Shown here: positions 1-8,989 of the stretch, one piece after another
Layout: the number at the start of each line of letters is the position of its first letter
Position numbering within the stretch: the first letter of the stretch is position 1
The notes under the pieces: generated by a model
What the model saw: only the letters and a program-made list of their open reading frames with translations
The model's database searches: none
Told to the model about the DNA's origin: nothing
Source of the DNA: Rhizobiaceae bacterium
GTDB lineage: Bacteria > Pseudomonadota > Alphaproteobacteria > Rhizobiales > Rhizobiaceae
DNA: 64,000 nucleotides
Reading direction: 5' to 3'
Assembly (NCBI GenBank): GCA_029233925.1
Contig: JARGOX010000003.1
Span: 213,542 to 277,541 of the forward strand
Made by a program: the position numbers and the translations under genes

Positions 1-562
1 CCGTCTGCTGGGCAAGTTCGACCATGCGATTGAGCATCGCATCATTGCGCCAGGCATTGGGCGCCGAAATCAGCCGGTCGGCCAGCCGACGCAATTCATC
101 GGATTTTCCAAGAATATCATCGGCTGTCAAAACACGAAAATTGACCTCCTGAATGGACAGCAGGTCTTCAATATCTTCGACACGCGAGACGTTTTCTTCA
201 ATCTCGCCATAGAGCACGTCCCGGATCGTCACCGCATGAATGGCGCGTTTGTTCTCATCAAAAAAGGCATGCATCAGTGATGCCGTATTGGAGAAACTCG
301 TATGAACAACCGGCAAGGATTCCTGCGCAGGCGACAAGAGGATAAAACGCCGATTGACCGCATTGGGGTCAAGATATTGCGGATCACCCAGTTCCTCGGC
401 CACTTCCGGCGAAAAGCCTGTCATATCAATACGAAATGTTTCCAGCCGGGTTTCCGCAACGCCAAAGGCCCGCAACGCTTTGTTGTAGCGCTCGATGAGA
501 TGCGGTTCGCTCACCTCAAGCAACCGGCCGAATATCAGGTCATTTTCAACAAGGCGTTCCAT
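1..562 (-). CDS. Conserved hypothetical protein, C-terminus cut by window edge
   Basis: The frame is open from an ATG at 562 to the window edge, giving 187 residues that begin MERLVENDLIFGRLLEVSEP. The ATGA overlapping the upstream stop at 573 is followed by an in-frame stop after four codons, so the ATG at 562 is the likely start. From memory the N-terminus resembles a family annotated as DUF6638 in Rhizobiales; I could not check this. No catalytic motif, signal peptide or membrane segment is visible in the part present. It is the last visible gene of a four-gene unit on this strand and lies 10 bases after the AAA+ ATPase gene, which implies co-transcription and a shared role. Function unknown. 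Confidence 0.75.
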   Translation of the reverse strand, partial: MERLVENDLIFGRLLEVSEPHLIERYNKALRAFGVAETRLETFRIDMTGFSPEVAEELGDPQYLDPNAVNRRFILLSPAQESLPVVHTSFSNTASLMHAFFDENKRAIHAVTIRDVLYGEIEENVSRVEDIEDLLSIQEVNFRVLTADDILGKSDELRRLADRLISAPNAWRNDAMLNRMVELAQQT

Positions 563-572
563 CAGGTTCCCG

Positions 573-2489
573 TCATGCCTTCCAGAGACCGTCGCGTTTC
601 AGCTTCTCCATTTCGCGGATCGCCTTTTCGCGCTGTCGCTCCCGCCTGATGATTTCCTCAACGGCGGCATCGTCGGAACGGTCGGTGTAACGGAACTCGG
701 AATCCGCATAACGGTTGATCTCCTGCAGAACCATGTGGATCGAAAAGGGGCCGCGCAGTTCCTCGATCATGGCCTTCTTCTCATCATAGGATTTGTGCAT
801 GAACACCTCCGGCGTCTCGAACCAGGCATCGGGCAGATCGATATCCATGGCACGCATCTTGATGGCATCGGTAATGTTCTTGATCGCCCGACCGGTAAAC
901 CGCGGTTCGGCCTTTTTGATCCGGTAGAGGTAATCGCCGACATCCGCCATCGTGGCGATCTCGCCATTGTCTTTTCTGCAGTCCTCCCAGACAGCCAGCA
1001 GATCCTCTTCCTGCGGCAGATCATGGCCCTCATAGGAGGCCGCAACGGCCCCTTTGATCTCCTGTCCGGCAAAAAGCGCGTGGCTGCCCAAGGGTATCTG
1101 GTGGTTTTTCCCGGCCAGCAGCACAAAAATATCCACATAGTCGTCGCGGCTTTGCGGCCCTTCGACCAGCCACCGGGCACCGGCGCGCTGGCGAAGCGCA
1201 TCGTCAACATTTTCCGGATAATTGGAAAACATGCCAAAGGCGCAATTGCCGCGCACCACTGTGGATGCACCGGCAAAGCTTTCCATCAGAACCGCCGTCA
1301 CCTCGTGTTGCCCGGAGGACGCCCGGTCATCGGAGCGACGCGCCGCCACCTGATCAATATCGTCCACCGTGCCAAAACCGATGGCCCGCGGATTGATGAC
1401 ATTATCGACAAAGCTCTTGCAGTTCTGGCCGGATTTTCCCTGATAGGAGGAAATCTGATCAACACCGAAATTCTCGTAATGGAACGGATAGGATGCGACC
1501 TGGCAATAGTCGTTGATCAGACCGGCAATCATCTGGATCAAAATGGTTTTGCCTGTCCCCGGCATACCGTCGCCGATAAAGGTGAAGAGAAAGCCGCCCA
1601 GTTCGACAAAGGGATTCATCTGCCGGTCAAAGTCATAGGCCATCAGCATCTTTGCCAGTTTCATGGCCTGGTATTTTGCGATGTGGTTGCCGATGATCTC
1701 ATTGGGCTTCTTGAAGCTCATCGACAGGGGCTTGCGCCGTTCACCCGGCGCAACATCAAACCCGTCGAGGGTGAAATCATCCTGCTCTATGCGGATATGT
1801 GCTTCGGCAAAATCGGCAAGACCGGTAAACCGCGAGCGGCGCTGCAACAATCCTTCCAGCGATGTGCGGGCAAAAGCTCTGGTTCTGGCGGTGAGCGTCG
1901 GATCATCCGAACTATTGGTGATGGCGTCATCCAGCCCGGCCACCATCGATTTCAGCGCATCCTGCGGCGTATCAAAGACGAAATCAGGCTCGTCCAGGTC
2001 ATTGACCGGCTCACCTTCCTGACCCATCAACTGAAGAAGATAGGCGGCAAAGGAAAAGGCCGCGACATAGGAGGAGGCAGACAACAGCGCCTTGAACTGG
2101 CTCGCCGCTTCGCCTGAGAGGGGCGAGGCAGAATTCTGCGCCTGCAAAGTTTCCAGATTGCTCTGTTTTGCAAATGTGTCAGACAGTGCAAGCGCAACAG
2201 CCAGCCCGCGCCTGGCGCGGAACAGAACGCTGTGCTGGGCAATAGACATCATCGGATCATCAGGATGGACCTGCGCCACCCTTTTGGTCAGTTCCACTTC
2301 CCGGGTCCGACGCACAGCGCCGGTCGAAACCGTCGAGACAAACCGGCGTCCGCTGCCCGCCAGACTTGTCTTTGCGCCGGGCGCATCGCGTTGCAGGATG
2401 ATCATCCGCGTTATCATGCCCTGTGCGACGGAAAGATGTTTGGCAATATCATCTTCATGCACTGTGGTCAGTCCTGCATTCTGGCTCAT
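573..2489 (-). CDS. AAA+ ATPase of unknown role (638 aa)
   Basis: A single AAA+ module occupies roughly residues 290-560. The Walker A motif is GDGMPGTGKT at 306-315. The Walker B position reads GTVDDID near 373-379, so the usual acidic DE pair is DD. A sensor-1-like Asn lies in FSNYP near 423, and RQRAGAR near 433-439 could be the arginine finger. The N-terminal 290 residues match no domain I recognise and contain an alanine-rich helical stretch near 130-155. There is no signal peptide. The gene sits between an unknown 381-residue protein and a conserved partial gene with gaps of 3 and 10 bases, so the four probably act together, perhaps with the ATPase remodelling one of its neighbours. That role is inference only. 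Confidence 0.85.
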   Translation of the reverse strand: MSQNAGLTTVHEDDIAKHLSVAQGMITRMIILQRDAPGAKTSLAGSGRRFVSTVSTGAVRRTREVELTKRVAQVHPDDPMMSIAQHSVLFRARRGLAVALALSDTFAKQSNLETLQAQNSASPLSGEAASQFKALLSASSYVAAFSFAAYLLQLMGQEGEPVNDLDEPDFVFDTPQDALKSMVAGLDDAITNSSDDPTLTARTRAFARTSLEGLLQRRSRFTGLADFAEAHIRIEQDDFTLDGFDVAPGERRKPLSMSFKKPNEIIGNHIAKYQAMKLAKMLMAYDFDRQMNPFVELGGFLFTFIGDGMPGTGKTILIQMIAGLINDYCQVASYPFHYENFGVDQISSYQGKSGQNCKSFVDNVINPRAIGFGTVDDIDQVAARRSDDRASSGQHEVTAVLMESFAGASTVVRGNCAFGMFSNYPENVDDALRQRAGARWLVEGPQSRDDYVDIFVLLAGKNHQIPLGSHALFAGQEIKGAVAASYEGHDLPQEEDLLAVWEDCRKDNGEIATMADVGDYLYRIKKAEPRFTGRAIKNITDAIKMRAMDIDLPDAWFETPEVFMHKSYDEKKAMIEELRGPFSIHMVLQEINRYADSEFRYTDRSDDAAVEEIIRRERQREKAIREMEKLKRDGLWKA

Positions 2490-2492
2490 TGA

Positions 2493-3638
2493 CTAGACCC
2501 CGCTGATTATCTGGTTGCCGGAAATGACATGCACCTTGAAACCCTTGAACACCGTATCGGCATCGCCGCTGGCATAAAGTGCCTGATAGGCGTCATGCGG
2601 CACAAGGGCGTGTTTTTCATAAAAACTCACGCCCTGGCGGGCAGCTTCCAGATCATTGGTGTCAATATGAAACTCCTGCACAGCAGGTGACGAACTCCAC
2701 AGCCCACGCCGCGCCGGCCGTTCCACCGTCGCCACAATCTCCTGGATGGTCCAGGTGAGCATCCAGGCATTTTCAGGTTTGCGCACTTTTGCAAGGATAT
2801 CGCTGACCCGGCTGTTGTGTTCCGTCACACCCGCCGAATAGAACGGCCCGAGCACAAAGCGCCGAAGCTGTTTGGGGTGCAGCACATCGAAATCCTTGTC
2901 AAGATTGCCGATGATTGTGGCAGGTGTCAGCGAATAGGCACTGTTCTTCTCGGCAAAATCATCAAAACGATGCGCCAGATCCGGGTTCAACAGCCCCTCG
3001 ACCGGCAAGGGTATCTTGATGTTGGAATTGAGCTCACCCTTGGAGGTCACAAGCAGCCTGCCGACCTCCTCGCTGGAATCCTCGATCACCGCCATATAGA
3101 CCATCGGCAGGGATTGGCTGCCGTCAAAAACGCCCCAGTGAACAACGTAGTAAGGCCGCCCCGTCTTCGGATTGACCGACACTTTGACCGTCTCGGGCAG
3201 AATGAATGGCGAAAACACATCGCCTTTCTGAATGGTCTCCAGATAGGACCGCTCCGCCATCCGGGTCTGCAAGGCGGATGGAAAAACCTTGTGACGCAAA
3301 ATGAAATCGACCATCTCGTTGCGCAATTCGTCCGCCGACGGCAGTGCGTTGAGCCGCTTGCCGGCAGCCTGCCGGTCGTTGTCCAGTTCAAGCACGTTTT
3401 GAAAGGCCGGAAACCCGCTCTCGGCTCTGGATATGCGAAACGTATCGACAAAACCGATGCGGTTTTCCCAACAGGAGAAGGTCTGCATCAGCCGCTCGAT
3501 ATAGGGCGTCACCACTTGCCCGATCAGGGCGTGTTTGTAGAGCGGCGAATTTTCATCGGCGAGAAATGTATCAAGACCGGTCAGTGCGGCATTGACCGCA
3601 CTGAAATAGCCTTTGACCTGGCCGTTTTCATGGTTCAT
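2493..3638 (-). CDS. Hypothetical protein (381 aa) of the AAA+ ATPase operon
   Basis: I do not recognise this protein. It is soluble-looking, begins MNHENGQVKGYFSAVNAALT, and has no signal peptide, membrane span or obvious enzymatic motif. The middle part (about 150-300) alternates hydrophobic and charged residues in a way that suggests a mixed alpha/beta fold. Its stop lies 3 bases before the ATPase start and its own start is 21 bases after the coiled-coil gene, so it is probably translated as part of the same message. It could be an adaptor or substrate of the ATPase; nothing in the sequence decides this. Confidence 0.8.
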   Translation of the reverse strand: MNHENGQVKGYFSAVNAALTGLDTFLADENSPLYKHALIGQVVTPYIERLMQTFSCWENRIGFVDTFRISRAESGFPAFQNVLELDNDRQAAGKRLNALPSADELRNEMVDFILRHKVFPSALQTRMAERSYLETIQKGDVFSPFILPETVKVSVNPKTGRPYYVVHWGVFDGSQSLPMVYMAVIEDSSEEVGRLLVTSKGELNSNIKIPLPVEGLLNPDLAHRFDDFAEKNSAYSLTPATIIGNLDKDFDVLHPKQLRRFVLGPFYSAGVTEHNSRVSDILAKVRKPENAWMLTWTIQEIVATVERPARRGLWSSSPAVQEFHIDTNDLEAARQGVSFYEKHALVPHDAYQALYASGDADTVFKGFKVHVISGNQIISGV

Positions 3639-3659
3639 TTCGATACCGTGTTGATGCCG

Positions 3660-4748
3660 TTACGATTGCACATAATCGGCGGCATTGTGTTTTTCCAACA
3701 CTTCGGAGAAGCGCCGCGAAAAGGCATCATCTGCAAGTTTCTTGCGTCTCTGGATATCCTGTGTCGACAGCATGTTTTTCTCATGCATTTCCAGAAGGTC
3801 GCCAATGTGGCGCTGCGCCGCCGAGCCAATGCCTGCCATCGTTTCTTCCGCTGCAATATCGACCTGGCTGCCCAGCGTATTGATCTTGTGGGCAACATCC
3901 TGCTGCGCTGCCGTCTTCAGCGAGTCTTCCAGCGCCTTGTACAGCACGATGCGCTGTTCGGTGTCGATCGTCAGCTTGTTGATCAGGGTGTTTTGGGCGG
4001 CAATCTGGTTGTTGAGAGAATCCACGAACGTCTGGAACATTGATGTATAGCGCTCGAGGGTCTGGCTTTCGGCCAGCAGTTCCTGCTCCTTGGCCTGCGC
4101 CGTATTGTATTCATTGGCCAAAGCGGTCCGTTCGCCTTCCAGCTCCGTGCGAAATTTCTGATCGGTGGAGGCAGAAATGCGGTTTTCAATATCCATCAGC
4201 ATGGGATTGAGTTCTTCGATGCGCATCTGCACGGCCTCAATTTCCGCAACCGTGTTCTTGCGCCGCTCGATCACCGTGATGAGGCTGGCCTCGGACGTCT
4301 TGTAACGCTCATCAAGAACACTCTTCTGCTCCTTCAAAATGCCCACGATCGTATCGGATTTGGAGAGCAGTTCCTGGAGGTTTCCGGCAAGCGACATATT
4401 GCGCACGCGGTCGGTGCGCAGACGCTGCATCCTCTGCTTTGAAAAGATGCCGATCAATTTTTCCCAGCCGGAGTAGTTCTTCATGCTTTCGAATTCGCTG
4501 CCGAACACATTTGTCGCGTCTTCCAGCCCGATGATCAGGTCGGCTATGTTGGATTCCATGACATTTTGCTGGCGCAGCACATCTTCAATGCGGGCATTTT
4601 CAATATCGAACTCTGCATCGCCCAGCTTTGTTTCGGCTTTGGAAAATTTTTCCAGCACAATCCCGGATTGCTCGATCTTTGAGCGCATGTCGTTGACAAT
4701 GCCCCGGGTTTTCTCGATTTCAGTATCAAAATTCTGCAGAGTGGCCAT
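3660..4748 (-). CDS. Coiled-coil protein heading the AAA+ ATPase operon
   Basis: A protein of 362 residues that is almost entirely helical and rich in Glu, Gln, Lys, Leu and Ala, with long heptad-like stretches around 1-75 and 110-290. A more basic segment (SKQRMQRLRTDRVRN) lies near 100. I chose the ATG at 4748 because GAGG lies six bases upstream; the ATG four codons earlier has no such site. The overall look recalls helical TelA/phage-shock-type proteins, but no family motif is certain. As first gene of the unit, its product may be the structural partner of the AAA+ ATPase. No signal peptide or transmembrane segment. Confidence 0.8.
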   Translation of the reverse strand: MATLQNFDTEIEKTRGIVNDMRSKIEQSGIVLEKFSKAETKLGDAEFDIENARIEDVLRQQNVMESNIADLIIGLEDATNVFGSEFESMKNYSGWEKLIGIFSKQRMQRLRTDRVRNMSLAGNLQELLSKSDTIVGILKEQKSVLDERYKTSEASLITVIERRKNTVAEIEAVQMRIEELNPMLMDIENRISASTDQKFRTELEGERTALANEYNTAQAKEQELLAESQTLERYTSMFQTFVDSLNNQIAAQNTLINKLTIDTEQRIVLYKALEDSLKTAAQQDVAHKINTLGSQVDIAAEETMAGIGSAAQRHIGDLLEMHEKNMLSTQDIQRRKKLADDAFSRRFSEVLEKHNAADYVQS

Positions 4749-5092
4749 GAATATCCTCATATTTCATCGTGTCCGCCCGTGCGACCGGAACACGTGCGAT
4801 GATCGCAGAACGGACTTACCATGCATTATGGCAGGCCCGTTACAAAGGCGCGCAGACCTGTACAACCGGACGGTTACTCCAGGATCGGCTAATGATATGT
4901 TGGTATTTAGCGTTACTTGTACAAGTCACGCAATCACTTATGACAGAATTTGAAACGATTCAGCCACGGTGCGACCGGTTGCATCATGACACATATAATA
5001 ATGCCACCGGGACCATTTGTCAGCCTGGATAAAGGCCTTGCGGAGACGGAGAGACTGATCCCTCACAGGCCCTGCAAGCCCTTTTGCCGCGA
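4749..5092. other. Intergenic region between the AAA+ operon and the cytochrome c gene
   Basis: No convincing gene. It should carry the promoter of the leftward AAA+ operon, but no clear -35/-10 pair stands out. Several overlapping small frames here have no ribosome binding site and no recognisable product. Confidence 0.5.
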
Positions 5093-5482
5093 TTATTCGG
5101 CAGCAGAGGGATCCTGAAGATAGGCGATGAGATTTTCAATATCATCGTCTTTTTTCAGACCGGCAAAGCTCATGGATGTCTTCTTGACCAGCGCCTTTGG
5201 CTTTTTCAGGTAGATGGTCAGTGTTTCCACATCCCAGGTTTTTCCATCGGCGCCAAATTCTGTCATCGCTTTGGAATATTTGAACCCGTCAACTGTCGCG
5301 ACCGGGCGATCAATGATCGACACCAGATGCGGGCCAACCTTGTTTGTCTCGTCACTTGCCGTGTGGCAGGCTTTGCATTTCTTGAAAACTTTCGCGCCCT
5401 TTGCCGCGTCGCCGTCGGCAAATGCCGGCGTTGCCAGAAGGCTCAGCGTCACACCAAGTGCACTCAAAATCCGAATAGTCAT
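5093..5482 (-). CDS. Periplasmic class I c-type cytochrome (cytochrome c2/c550-like)
   Basis: A secreted monohaem cytochrome of 129 residues. A signal peptide (1-22, ending ATPAFA) is followed by the haem motif CKACH at residues 36-40 and a probable axial methionine at 104 in KKTSMSFAG. The lysine-rich helical fold and length fit small class I cytochromes that shuttle electrons in the periplasm. The start at 5482 is preceded by GGAGG with five bases of spacing, whereas the longer frame has no such site. No oxidase or dehydrogenase partner gene is adjacent, so its redox partner is not evident. It is followed after 121 bases by a convergently unrelated thymidine kinase gene upstream on the same strand. 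Confidence 0.9.
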   Translation of the reverse strand: MTIRILSALGVTLSLLATPAFADGDAAKGAKVFKKCKACHTASDETNKVGPHLVSIIDRPVATVDGFKYSKAMTEFGADGKTWDVETLTIYLKKPKALVKKTSMSFAGLKKDDDIENLIAYLQDPSAAE

Positions 5483-5603
5483 GGAAACCTCCATTGGTTT
5501 TGAAGACATCAATAGCGCTGCGGGCGTTTCATTGGCAATGGCAGGAGCCCGGATATCGGCCCGATTGGCAATATGTCACACCTCGTGCCTGGTCCTTGTG
5601 GGA

Positions 5604-6197
5604 TCAAACCCGCCCCATGGCGTCTTCCCAATGACGCCGGCAGAGGGAAACATATTTGTCATTGCCGCCCACCTCGATCTGCGCGCCATCCTGAAGCGGC
5701 TTGCCGTCCGGGCCGAAGCGTACAACCATGGTCGCTTTGCTGCCACAGGCGCAGATCGTGCGGATTTCACGCAATGTATCGGCAATGGCCAGCAGGGCTT
5801 TCGAGCCCGGAAACAACTCCCCCTGAAAATCGGTTCGCAAACCATAGGTCATGACGGGAATGCCCAGCCGGTCAGCGACCCGCGCCAATTGCCAGACCTG
5901 CTCGGTTGTCATGAATTGGGCTTCATCAACAAAAACACAGGCGATCTTTTCCTCACCCTGTTCCTCACACACCCGGGCAAAAAGATCTTCATCCGCAGAA
6001 AAGGGAATTGCCTCGCAATCCAGACCGATCCGCGATCCGATCTTGCCATTGCCGGCCCGATCATCAAGGGCGGCAATGAACAGCAGCGTATGCATGCCGC
6101 GTTCCCGGTAATTATAGGATGCCTGAAGCAGCAGAGTCGATTTTCCGGCATTCATCGCCGAATAGGAGAAATACAATTTTGCCAAAACCCGGCTCAC
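5604..6197 (-). CDS. tdk: Thymidine kinase
   Basis: A type II thymidine kinase of 197 residues, phosphorylating thymidine to dTMP in pyrimidine salvage. The P-loop SAMNAGKS is at residues 13-20, the Walker B-like FVDEAQF near 88-94 carries the catalytic glutamate, and the lasso region (MTYGLRTDFQGELFPGS) follows. Zinc ligands are visible as ICACGS and in the C-terminal YVSLCRRHW. The length is normal for the family. It stands between unrelated genes with no sign of an operon with other nucleotide genes. Confidence 0.96.
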   Translation of the reverse strand: MSRVLAKLYFSYSAMNAGKSTLLLQASYNYRERGMHTLLFIAALDDRAGNGKIGSRIGLDCEAIPFSADEDLFARVCEEQGEEKIACVFVDEAQFMTTEQVWQLARVADRLGIPVMTYGLRTDFQGELFPGSKALLAIADTLREIRTICACGSKATMVVRFGPDGKPLQDGAQIEVGGNDKYVSLCRRHWEDAMGRV

Positions 6198-6260
6198 CTG
6201 CCTGTTACTATCCGCCCGACACTACAGCCCGCCTGGCATTATAAAAACCGGGTGCCAGCT

Positions 6261-6842
6261 TTATCCACGGACTAATACCAAAGATCGCTCCAGATAGTCT
6301 TCAACAAGTTGTTCGGCAGACAATTCTCCCTTGAAACTGCCCAGCGCCTGCCGGATGTAGAGACCATCAATTAATGATGCGATCCCCTCGGCAATCACCG
6401 GGGCACGCGCACCGGCCAATGGCTTGAGATTGTAAATCAGATTGGAATTGAGGCGCCGTGCATAAATCGAAAGCAATGCGTGTGCATCCTTGGATTCCTG
6501 CGCATGAACGTAGAAGACCAGCCAGACCGAGATAATTTCCGGTTTGAACTGTTCACGGCCCAGGCTCGCCTTGATGATTGCCGAAACCCGCTGCCTGGGG
6601 CTTCTCGCCTTTTTCATCTCACTGCGGGTCTGCTTGCCGTATTCGGTCAAAAGGTATCGCATCGCAGAGACGATGAGTGCGTCCTTGCTGCCGAAATAGT
6701 GATGCGCCAATCCCTGTGAAACACCTGCGCGCGTGGCAATATCGCGGATGGTGATATCCAGCGAGCCGCGTGCATGAATAGCCGAAATCGCTGCTTCAAC
6801 CAGCGAGCGCCGGCGGATCGGCTCCATCCCAACTTTCGGCAT
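6261..6842 (-). CDS. betI: BetI-like TetR-family regulator of the choline transporter
   Basis: A 193-residue TetR-family repressor, close to the usual 195 of BetI. The N-terminus (PKVGMEPIRRRSLVEAAISA) and the helix-turn-helix (ITIRDIATRAGVSQGLAHHY, about 28-47) match the BetI pattern. The ATG at 6842 has GAGGG eight bases upstream and removes a 31-residue extension that does not fit the family. It is transcribed away from choX, and the space between holds TTGAA/TTCAA inverted repeats, which fits a choline-responsive repressor of choXWV and of itself. No betA, betB or betC is present in the window. The gene symbol is by similarity only. Confidence 0.8.
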   Translation of the reverse strand: MPKVGMEPIRRRSLVEAAISAIHARGSLDITIRDIATRAGVSQGLAHHYFGSKDALIVSAMRYLLTEYGKQTRSEMKKARSPRQRVSAIIKASLGREQFKPEIISVWLVFYVHAQESKDAHALLSIYARRLNSNLIYNLKPLAGARAPVIAEGIASLIDGLYIRQALGSFKGELSAEQLVEDYLERSLVLVRG

Positions 6843-6905
6843 GAACACGCCCTCTCTTCTATCATGGCCAGCTTCAATGATTGCCTGTACTATGCGCAAA
6901 TATGA

Positions 6906-6939
6906 TTCAAAAACCAATTTATTTTGAACCATCATTCAA
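6906..6939. promoter_or_regulatory. Probable BetI-type operator between betI-like gene and choX
   Basis: Two overlapping inverted repeats: TTCAAAA at 6906-6912 with TTTTGAA at 6922-6928, and TTGAA at 6924-6928 with TTCAA at 6935-6939. They lie between the divergent starts at 6842 and 7022. BetI sites known in enterics are TTGAA/TTCAA-type palindromes, so this is a reasonable operator candidate; binding is inferred. Confidence 0.45.
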
Positions 6940-7021
6940 TAAAAGCTTGCAAAATCACCTACTTTATGGCGCGATAGCAACAACCTGAACTGAAACAAAA
7001 TCTCTAAAAGGGGGTCACGAC

Positions 7022-7966
7022 ATGACATTTACCAAAACCTCAATATGCGCTCTGGCTTTGAGTGCTGCACTCGCCGGACAGGCGATGGCCGCCGAGCCCG
7101 ACAGCTGCAAGACAGTCAATTTCTCTGATGTGGGTTGGACGGATATCACAGCCACGACAGCTGCAACGACCACAGTTCTGGATGCGCTCGGTTATGAAAC
7201 CGACATCAAGCTTCTTTCCGTGCCTGTGACCTATACGTCCTTGAAAAAAGGCGACATCGACATTTTCCTCGGCAACTGGATGCCGACAATGGAAGCCGAT
7301 ATTGCGCCTTACCGCGAAGACGGTTCGGTTGAAACGGTCCGTGAAAATCTTGAAGGCGCCAAATATACATTGGCAACCAATGCGGCGGGTGCAAAACTCG
7401 GTATTGATGATTTCAGCAAGATTGCCGGCCAGAAAGAAGCCCTCGAAGGCAAGATTTACGGCATCGAGCCCGGCAATGACGGCAACCGCATCATTCTCGA
7501 AATGATCTCTTCCGACGCCTTCGGCCTGAAGGACTTTGAAGTTGTTGAATCCTCCGAACAGGGCATGCTGGCCCAGGTTTCCCGCAACGACAAACGCGAC
7601 GAACCGATCGTTTTCCTAGGCTGGGCACCGCACCCGATGAATGCCAACCATGAATTGACCTATCTGGCCGGCGGTGATGATCACTTCGGTCCGGATTTCG
7701 GTGGCGCAACGGTCTATACAAATGTGCGCAAAGGTTATGTCGAGGAATGCAGCAACGTTGGTGCATTGCTGAAAAACCTCAAGTTCTCCCTGGCTCTGGA
7801 AAATGAAATCATGGGCGCCATCCTTGATGATGGCGAAGATCCTTCAGCTGCTGCAAAAGCATGGCTGAAAGGACATCCGGACGTTCTTGACGGCTGGCTG
7901 GCAGGTGTGACCACAGTCGATGGCAAGGACGGTCTTGCGGCTGTCAAATCAAGCCTGGGACTTTAA
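7022..7966 (+). CDS. choX: Choline-binding periplasmic protein of ABC transporter
   Basis: Substrate-binding protein of 314 residues with a signal peptide (1-23, ending AGQAMA). The aromatic cage and polar residues that I recall for Sinorhizobium meliloti ChoX (W43, D45, W90, Y119, N156, W205) all appear here at a constant offset of four: W39, D41, W86, Y115, N152 and W201. This supports choline, and possibly acetylcholine, as ligand rather than glycine betaine alone. A GGGGG-containing site precedes the ATG. A strong terminator separates it from the permease gene, as is common where the binding protein is made in excess. The divergent BetI-like regulator probably controls it. Confidence 0.93.
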   Translation: MTFTKTSICALALSAALAGQAMAAEPDSCKTVNFSDVGWTDITATTAATTTVLDALGYETDIKLLSVPVTYTSLKKGDIDIFLGNWMPTMEADIAPYREDGSVETVRENLEGAKYTLATNAAGAKLGIDDFSKIAGQKEALEGKIYGIEPGNDGNRIILEMISSDAFGLKDFEVVESSEQGMLAQVSRNDKRDEPIVFLGWAPHPMNANHELTYLAGGDDHFGPDFGGATVYTNVRKGYVEECSNVGALLKNLKFSLALENEIMGAILDDGEDPSAAAKAWLKGHPDVLDGWLAGVTTVDGKDGLAAVKSSLGL

Positions 7967-7984
7967 GACTTACCGAACGAATTG

Positions 7985-8014
7985 AACCGCCCGCATCAAA
8001 CCGGGCGGTTTTTT
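7985..8014 (+). terminator. Rho-independent terminator after choX
   Basis: AACCGCCCG (7985-7993), an eight-base loop, and CGGGCGGTT (8002-8010) form a perfect nine-pair GC-rich stem running into a T tract to 8014. It probably attenuates transcription from choX into choWV. Confidence 0.9.
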
Positions 8015-8152
8015 CTTGGATCGGTACGCGCTCTGCTCAGGCTCAACATCAGGACCTGCGGCAGATTTCAGCGCCCAGCATCCAGCGACCAGAATTTGCA
8101 CCCTTAAAAGCCAAACTGATCTATGATGGGCTGCATGATACGGGGGACCGGC

Positions 8153-8989
8153 ATGAATTGGCTGACAGATTATAAAATTCCCATTGGCAAATGGTCAAAA
8201 GCAGTCGTTGACTGGCTGACCGACAATGGAGGCTGGTTCTTCGATGGCCTCGCCGAGGGCATGGAAGCGGCCATTGAAGCCATTTTGTGGGTGTTGCAGA
8301 CACCGCCGCCCCTGGCGGTCATTGCCGTCTTTGTGGTGCTGGCCTATCTGATGCGACGCTCTTTCTATACGGCATTGTTTGTTGCCCTCAGCTTCCTGTT
8401 CATTGTCAATCAGGGCTATTGGGAACGCACCACGGAGACGCTGACGCTTGTTCTGTCGGCTTGCATTGTCTGCATGGCTGTGGGTGTGCCCATCGGCATC
8501 GCGGTTGCCCATCGGCCCAAACTTTACACATCCGTCCGTCCCGTTCTTGACCTGATGCAGACATTGCCGACATTCGTCTATCTCATTCCGGCGATTGTCT
8601 TCTTTGGCATTGGCATGGTTCCAGGACTGATTGCGACGGCGATCTTTGTGATCCCCGCCCCCATTCGCCTGACCCATCTGGGCATCTCCTCAACACCGCA
8701 ATCCCTGCTGGAGGCCGGCCAGGCCTTTGGTGCAACGAAGAGCCAGTTGCTGTGGAAAGTCGAATTGCCCTACGCCATGCCGCAGATCATGGCCGGACTG
8801 ACCCAGACCATCATGCTGTCACTATCGATGGTCGTCATCGCGGCGCTGGTCGGTGCTGACGGACTTGGCGTCCCGGTTGTGCGTGCATTGAATTCCGTCA
8901 ATACCGCGCTTGGTTTTGAAGCGGGCTTTGTCATTGTAGTGGTGGCGATCGTGCTGGACCGGATGTTCCGGGTCGGGGGAGCAGACTGA
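8153..8989 (+). CDS. choW: Choline ABC transporter permease
   Basis: An inner-membrane permease of the ProW/OpuAB type, 278 residues from the chosen ATG at 8153, which has a GGGGGA site just upstream. Hydrophobic segments are visible near 45-70, 80-95, 100-130, 150-180 and 215-265. The EAA loop for ATPase contact is recognisable in LLEAGQAFGATKSQLLWKVELP. The start follows choX by 186 bases, including a terminator, so some independent transcription is likely. Its stop overlaps the choV start as TGATG, implying translational coupling. Confidence 0.92.
   Translation: MNWLTDYKIPIGKWSKAVVDWLTDNGGWFFDGLAEGMEAAIEAILWVLQTPPPLAVIAVFVVLAYLMRRSFYTALFVALSFLFIVNQGYWERTTETLTLVLSACIVCMAVGVPIGIAVAHRPKLYTSVRPVLDLMQTLPTFVYLIPAIVFFGIGMVPGLIATAIFVIPAPIRLTHLGISSTPQSLLEAGQAFGATKSQLLWKVELPYAMPQIMAGLTQTIMLSLSMVVIAALVGADGLGVPVVRALNSVNTALGFEAGFVIVVVAIVLDRMFRVGGAD

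Noticed and set aside
495..2117. 540-codon plus-strand open frame
   Set aside because: It lies antisense to the AAA+ ATPase gene, which has clear Walker motifs; the frame is open because of codon bias and has no recognisable product.
2817..4043. 408-codon plus-strand open frame
   Set aside because: Antisense to the unknown and coiled-coil genes of the AAA+ operon, which have better starts and spacing.
6190..6260. Terminator after the BetI-like gene
   Set aside because: CTGGCA and TGCCAG can pair, but the six-base stem with a long loop and no T tract is too weak.
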